Shown here one piece after another: positions 44,147 to 48,291 of a DNA stretch of 48,291 nt. Position 1 is the stretch's first letter, and each line of letters starts with the position of its first letter. The position numbers were made by a program, and so were the translations under genes. Below the pieces are notes generated by a model. The model had not been told where the DNA came from. It made no database searches and saw only the letters and a list, made by a program, of their open reading frames with translations. The stretch covers positions 1 through 48,291 of the forward strand of contig JAHIWP010000009.1 of the NCBI GenBank assembly GCA_018816095.1, in the 5' to 3' direction. This DNA is from Gammaproteobacteria bacterium (GTDB lineage: Bacteria; Pseudomonadota; Gammaproteobacteria; Pseudomonadales; Pseudomonadaceae).

Positions 44147-44288
44147 TTATTAAACGATCAATAAACCCGCGACAGCAGGCCCGGCAAACTTTTGCAAATG
44201 CGAATCTTTGACATGGCTTTTAAGGGGGTCTACTGTGCCCAGCTTGCCTATTCCCAGGCCCCTCCCCATCTTGCCAAGGAACCGGAAT

Positions 44289-45419
44289 ATGTTGCTCCGC
44301 CGCATGCTGATCATGCTCGGCGTGGTACTCCTCGTGGTACTCGCCCTCGCCGCCTATAAAGGCTTCTCCATCTACCAACAAGTGCAGATGTTCTCGGCAC
44401 CGCAGCCGGCCATCAGCGTGGATGCCGCGACGGCCGAAGAACGCCCTTGGCAGACCCGCCTGCCGGCTATCGGCACACTGGTCGCCTTCCAGGGCGTCGA
44501 CCTGACAGTTGAAGTCGCCGGCACCGTACAGAAGGTACTGTTCCGCTCCGGCGAGCAGGTCACCTTGCAGCAGCCGCTGATCCAGATGAACAGCGATGTT
44601 GAGCAAGCCAGCCTGGCCACCGCACAGGCTGAGCTGGGCCTGGCGCGTGTGGAATATGAACGCGGCCGCAGCCTGGTCAACCGCCAGAGTATCTCAAAGA
44701 GTGAGTTCGACCGCCTTTCCGCCAGCCTGCAAAAAGCCAACGCCAGTGTGGCGCAGCTAGAGGCGCTGCTGGCGAAAAAACGCATCCTCGCACCCTTTGC
44801 CGGCACCATCGGCATCCGCCAGGTCGATGTCGGTGACTACCTGGCCTCCGGCACCGCCATTGCGACCCTGCAGGACCTGAGCAAGCTCTACGTCGATTTC
44901 TTCCTGCCAGAACAGGCCGTGCCCAAGCTGGGCATCGGTGAACGCGTGCGCTTCAACGTGGCGGCCTACCCAGGCGAGGTGTTCGAGGGCGAAATTGCCG
45001 CCATCAACCCCAAGGTCGAAGACACCACCCGCAACGTGCAAGTGCGCGCCATGCTGGTCAACCCGGATAGCAAGCTGCTGCCCGGTATGTTCGCCAACTT
45101 GGAAGTGCTGCTGCCGGGCGAGCAGAACGTCGTTGTCGTACCGGAAACCGCGATCACCTACACCCTCTACGGCAACTCGGTGTACCTGATCAGCGAGAAA
45201 AAGGATGACAACGGCCAGGTGGTCAAAGACGACAACGGCCAGGCCGAACTGGCAGTCGAGCGCCGCTACGTCGAAACCGGCGAGCGTCGTGAAGGCCAGG
45301 TGGTGATTGTCAAAGGTCTGCAAGCCGGTGAGCAGGTGGTCTCTGCCGGCCAGCTGAAGCTGGATAACGGTGCCCACGTGAGCATCGCCAACGCGCAGGA
45401 CAAGCCGAGCGCCGAGTAA
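44289..45419 (+). CDS. mexV: RND efflux periplasmic adaptor MexV
   Basis: The 376-residue membrane fusion protein has an N-terminal hydrophobic anchor (MLIMLGVVLLVVLALAAYKGF), lipoyl halves (VEVAGTVQKVLFRSGEQV and ILAPFAGTIGIRQVDVGDY), a coiled hairpin and beta-barrel domain. Length matches MexV, the adaptor of the MexVW pump, which uses OprM in P. aeruginosa. The ATG at 44289 has AAGGA ahead; the frame to 44208 adds a Pro-rich leader without homology. The downstream mexW is 26 bases away. A weak Fur-like site (12 of 19) at 44194-44212 is probably chance. Confidence 0.9.
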   Translation: MLLRRMLIMLGVVLLVVLALAAYKGFSIYQQVQMFSAPQPAISVDAATAEERPWQTRLPAIGTLVAFQGVDLTVEVAGTVQKVLFRSGEQVTLQQPLIQMNSDVEQASLATAQAELGLARVEYERGRSLVNRQSISKSEFDRLSASLQKANASVAQLEALLAKKRILAPFAGTIGIRQVDVGDYLASGTAIATLQDLSKLYVDFFLPEQAVPKLGIGERVRFNVAAYPGEVFEGEIAAINPKVEDTTRNVQVRAMLVNPDSKLLPGMFANLEVLLPGEQNVVVVPETAITYTLYGNSVYLISEKKDDNGQVVKDDNGQAELAVERRYVETGERREGQVVIVKGLQAGEQVVSAGQLKLDNGAHVSIANAQDKPSAE

Positions 45420-45445
45420 TCGCGCAGGCTCAAAGGAACTTATTT

Positions 45446-48109
45446 ATGGCTTTTACTGATCCCTTTATCCGTCGCCCGGTACTGGCGACGGTGGTCAGCC
45501 TGCTGATCATCCTGCTTGGTTTCCAGGCATTCAGCAAACTGACCATTCGCCAGTACCCGCAGATGGAAAACGCCCTGATCACGGTGACCACGGCTTATCC
45601 CGGGGCCAATGCCGAGACCATTCAGGGCTATATCACCCAGCCGCTGCAACAGAGCCTGGCCAGCGCCGACGGCATTGATTACATGACCTCGGTAAGCCGG
45701 CAAAACGTGTCGATCATTTCAATCTACGCGCGTATCGGCGCCAACAGCGACCGTTTGTTCACCGAACTGCTGGCCAAGGCCAACGAGGTGAAAAACCAGC
45801 TGCCGCAGGATGCCGAAGACCCTGTACTGAGTAAGGAAGCCGCTGACTCCACGGCGCTGATGTACGTCAGCTTCTACAGCGATGAACTGTCCAATCCGCA
45901 AATCACCGACTATTTGTCACGCGTCATCCAGCCCAAGCTGGCTACCCTGCCCGGCATGGCCGAGGCCGAGATTCTCGGCAATCAAGTGTTCGCCATGCGC
46001 CTGTGGCTCGACCCAGTGAAGATGGGCGCCTATGGCGTGACCGCTGGCGACGTCAACGAGGCGGTGCGCAAGTACAACTTCCTCGCCGCGGCGGGTGAAG
46101 TAAAAGGCCAGTACGTGGTCACCAGCATCAACGCCGAAACCGACCTCAAGTCCCCCGAGGCCTTTGCCGCTATCCCGCTGAAAACCGTGGGCGATAGCCG
46201 GGTGCTGATCCGCGATGTGGCGCGGGTGGAAATGGGCGCAGAAAGCTACGACGCAATCAGCTCCTTCGATGGCACGCCATCGGTGTATATCGCCATCAAG
46301 GGCACGCCCGGGGCCAACCCGCTGGATGTGATAAAAGAAGTACGCAAGGTCATGCCGGACCTGGAAGCCCAGCTGCCACCCAACCTCAAGGTGTCCATCG
46401 CTTACGACGCCACGCTGTTTATCCAGGCGTCCATCGATGAGGTGGTCAAGACCCTGGCCGGTGCGGTGATCATCTCTGGCATCGTCGCCCTGACCCTGTC
46501 ACCGATGATGTGCGCCAAGCTGCTGCGCCATGAAGAGAATCCATCGGGCTTGGCGCACAAGCTCGACCAGATTTTCGATGGCCTCAAGCAGCGCTATCAG
46601 CGCGCCCTGCACGGCACCCTGGACACGCGCCCGGTAGTGTTGGTGTTTGCGGTGATCGTCATGTGCCTGATCCCGGTGCTGCTTAAGTTCACCAAAAGCG
46701 AACTGGCCCCCGAGGAAGACCAAGGCATCATTTTCATGATCGCCAACGCACCGCAGCCCACCAACCTGGAGTACCTGAACAAGTACACCGATGAATTCGT
46801 CAGCATCTTCAAGGAGTTCCCCGAGTACTACTCCTCGTTCCAGATCAACGGCTTCAACGGCGTGCAATCGGGTATCGGGGGTTTTCTGATGACCCCGTGG
46901 AACGAGCGCGAGCGCACGCAAATGGAGATCCTGCCGGAGGTGCAAAGCCGCCTTTCGCAAATTGCCGGCCTGCAGATCTTCGGCTTCAACCTGCCCTCCC
47001 TACCGGGCACGGGTGAGGGCCTGCCGTTCCAGTTCGTGATCAATACGCCGAGTGACTATCAGTCACTGCTGCAGGTGGCGGAGAAGGTCAAAACACGCGC
47101 TGTAGAGTCGGGCAAGTTTGCCTTCCTCGACGTTGACCTGGCCTTCGATAAGCCAGAAGTGGTGGTGGAGATCGACCGCGAGAAAGCCGCGCAAATGGGC
47201 GTATCCATGGAAGACCTCGGCCTGACGCTAGCCAGCCTGCTCGGTGAAGGCGAGATCAACCGCTTCACCATCGACGGGCGCAGCTACAAGGTGATTGCCC
47301 AGGTCGAGCGCGCGTACCGCGATAATCCCGAGTGGCTGGGCAGCTACTACGTGAAAAGCGAAAGCGGCGCGATGCTGGCCCTGTCCACCCTGGTCAAGGT
47401 CAGCGACCGAGCCCGGCCGACCCAGCTCAATCAGTTCCAACAACTCAACTCGGCGATCATTCAGGGCGTACCGATCGTCAGCATGGGTGAAGCCATCGAA
47501 ACCGTTGAGCAAATCATGCGCGAGGAAGCACCCGCAGGTTTTGCCTACGACTTTGCCGGCGCCTCGCGCCAGCTGGTGCAGGAAGGCAACGCGCTGTACG
47601 TGACCTTTGGCCTAGCCCTGGCGCTGATCTTCCTGGTGTTGGCGGCGCAATTCGAAAGCTTCCGCGACCCACTGGTGATTATGGTCACGGTACCGCTGTC
47701 GATATGTGGCGCGCTGATACCGCTGTTCCTCGGCCTGTCGAGCATGAACATCTACACCCAGGTGGGCCTGGTCACACTGATTGGCTTGATCACCAAGCAC
47801 GGCATCCTGATCGTCGAGTTCGCCAACCAGCTGCGCCGCGAAAAAGGTCTGTCGCGGCGTGAGGCCGTTGAGGAAGCGGCGGCGATTCGCCTGCGTCCGG
47901 TGCTGATGACCACCGCCGCGATGGTCTTCGGTATGGTGCCGCTGATCCTCGCCACCGGCGCCGGCGCGGTCAGCCGCTTCGATATTGGCCTGGTGATCGC
48001 CACCGGCATGTCGATCGGCACCTTGTTCACCCTGTTCGTACTGCCCTGTGTCTACAGCCTGCTGGCGCAACCGGATGCACCCGCAGCACCTGCCAAGGCT
48101 CACGGATAA
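45446..48109 (+). CDS. mexW: RND efflux transporter MexW with internal in-frame deletion
   Basis: The product is 887 residues; MexW-type pumps have about 1018. The first 335 residues (MAFTDPFIRRPVLATVV, TM1 and first porter part) and everything after residue 338 read normally. At residues 335-339 (KTLAGAV) the sequence passes from the segment before TM2 straight to AGAVIISGIVALTLSPMMCAKLL, normally near the end of TM6. About 131 residues are missing, including the helix with the conserved Asp-Asp proton relay (VVDDAIVVVEN). The partner Lys in ITKHGILIVEFANQ is kept. The junction lies at ACCCTG (46451-46456). If real, the pump cannot work. mexV is intact. Confidence 0.88.
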   Translation: MAFTDPFIRRPVLATVVSLLIILLGFQAFSKLTIRQYPQMENALITVTTAYPGANAETIQGYITQPLQQSLASADGIDYMTSVSRQNVSIISIYARIGANSDRLFTELLAKANEVKNQLPQDAEDPVLSKEAADSTALMYVSFYSDELSNPQITDYLSRVIQPKLATLPGMAEAEILGNQVFAMRLWLDPVKMGAYGVTAGDVNEAVRKYNFLAAAGEVKGQYVVTSINAETDLKSPEAFAAIPLKTVGDSRVLIRDVARVEMGAESYDAISSFDGTPSVYIAIKGTPGANPLDVIKEVRKVMPDLEAQLPPNLKVSIAYDATLFIQASIDEVVKTLAGAVIISGIVALTLSPMMCAKLLRHEENPSGLAHKLDQIFDGLKQRYQRALHGTLDTRPVVLVFAVIVMCLIPVLLKFTKSELAPEEDQGIIFMIANAPQPTNLEYLNKYTDEFVSIFKEFPEYYSSFQINGFNGVQSGIGGFLMTPWNERERTQMEILPEVQSRLSQIAGLQIFGFNLPSLPGTGEGLPFQFVINTPSDYQSLLQVAEKVKTRAVESGKFAFLDVDLAFDKPEVVVEIDREKAAQMGVSMEDLGLTLASLLGEGEINRFTIDGRSYKVIAQVERAYRDNPEWLGSYYVKSESGAMLALSTLVKVSDRARPTQLNQFQQLNSAIIQGVPIVSMGEAIETVEQIMREEAPAGFAYDFAGASRQLVQEGNALYVTFGLALALIFLVLAAQFESFRDPLVIMVTVPLSICGALIPLFLGLSSMNIYTQVGLVTLIGLITKHGILIVEFANQLRREKGLSRREAVEEAAAIRLRPVLMTTAAMVFGMVPLILATGAGAVSRFDIGLVIATGMSIGTLFTLFVLPCVYSLLAQPDAPAAPAKAHG

Positions 48110-48291
48110 CACAGCGAAGCGAACCGTGGCGGCCATGGAAGGCCGCCCACAAAAATCTATGGTCACCCCCATTTTTGCAATACTGATCAGCGATGGGTGT
48201 TTGGCTTGCTTAAATCTATCCGGCGTCTGTATGAGGCATGCCCCGCGCCACGATGAGAGTCGCACCTGGTGATCCTGAAAAGCCCGGCGGC
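48110..48291. other. Right edge downstream of mexW
   Basis: A hairpin lies at about 48130-48149 (GGCGGCC and GGCCGCC around ATGGAA) and is followed by an A-run rather than a T-run, so it is a doubtful terminator. The remaining bases hold no gene that can be supported; the window ends here. Confidence 0.45.

Noticed and set aside
44194-44212. Fur-like box before mexV
   Set aside because: It matches only 12 of 19 positions and mainly in an AATC core; RND pump genes are not usual Fur targets. It does share AAATG-NN-AATCTTT with the icmP box, so it could be revisited.

Overview
The window looks like a chromosomal segment of a Pseudomonas species. The coding sequence is GC-rich and dense. The gene order olsB-olsA, acpH, pyeR-pyeM-xenB, argP, ACT protein-argO, sodB, bifA, GIDE protein-lemA, icmP, di-haem protein, imelysin, DUF1513, mexV-mexW follows, from memory, the PA4350-PA4375 stretch of P. 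aeruginosa PAO1. No tRNA, rRNA, CRISPR array or intact insertion sequence was seen.

Region 1 (1-11.8 kb) concerns lipids and the envelope. A DUF1302 barrel and a DUF1329 protein are preceded by a PsrA-type box. They are followed by an acyl-CoA ligase and a divergent thiolase, a cardiolipin synthase-like PLD, a NylB-like serine hydrolase coupled to a small membrane protein, an MBL-fold protein and a degenerate acyl-CoA dehydrogenase. Region 2 (11.9-16.8 kb) holds olsBA (ornithine lipid synthesis), acpH, and the pyeR-pyeM-xenB operon with palindromic operators over its promoter.

Region 3 (about 16.9-26.1 kb) looks like an accessory insertion. It holds a relic of a type I restriction subunit (HsdR), a TonB-dependent receptor and a DUF1624/HGSNAT-type membrane acyltransferase, both of which have nearly identical Zur-like boxes upstream. 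A codA-type deaminase and an AaeA/DUF1656/FUSC efflux operon with a 19-bp palindrome upstream follow. Region 4 (26.3-36.8 kb) is backbone: a coiled-coil membrane protein, an epimerase, a saccharopine dehydrogenase-like enzyme, argP with the ACT-argO pair, sodB, bifA (c-di-GMP phosphodiesterase), and a GIDE protein with an embedded EF-hand loop next to lemA.

Region 5 (36.9-48.3 kb) holds a probably iron-regulated periplasmic module (imelysin IcmP, di-haem lipoprotein, second imelysin, DUF1513), with Fur-like boxes before both transcription units. A chemoreceptor with a FliA-type promoter follows, but it carries a one-base frameshift. Next comes mexVW. MexW is only 887 residues because an in-frame gap of about 131 residues removes early transmembrane helices and the TM4 Asp-Asp proton relay. 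If these two lesions are real, the strain has lost one chemoreceptor and the MexVW pump; assembly or sequencing error must be excluded.
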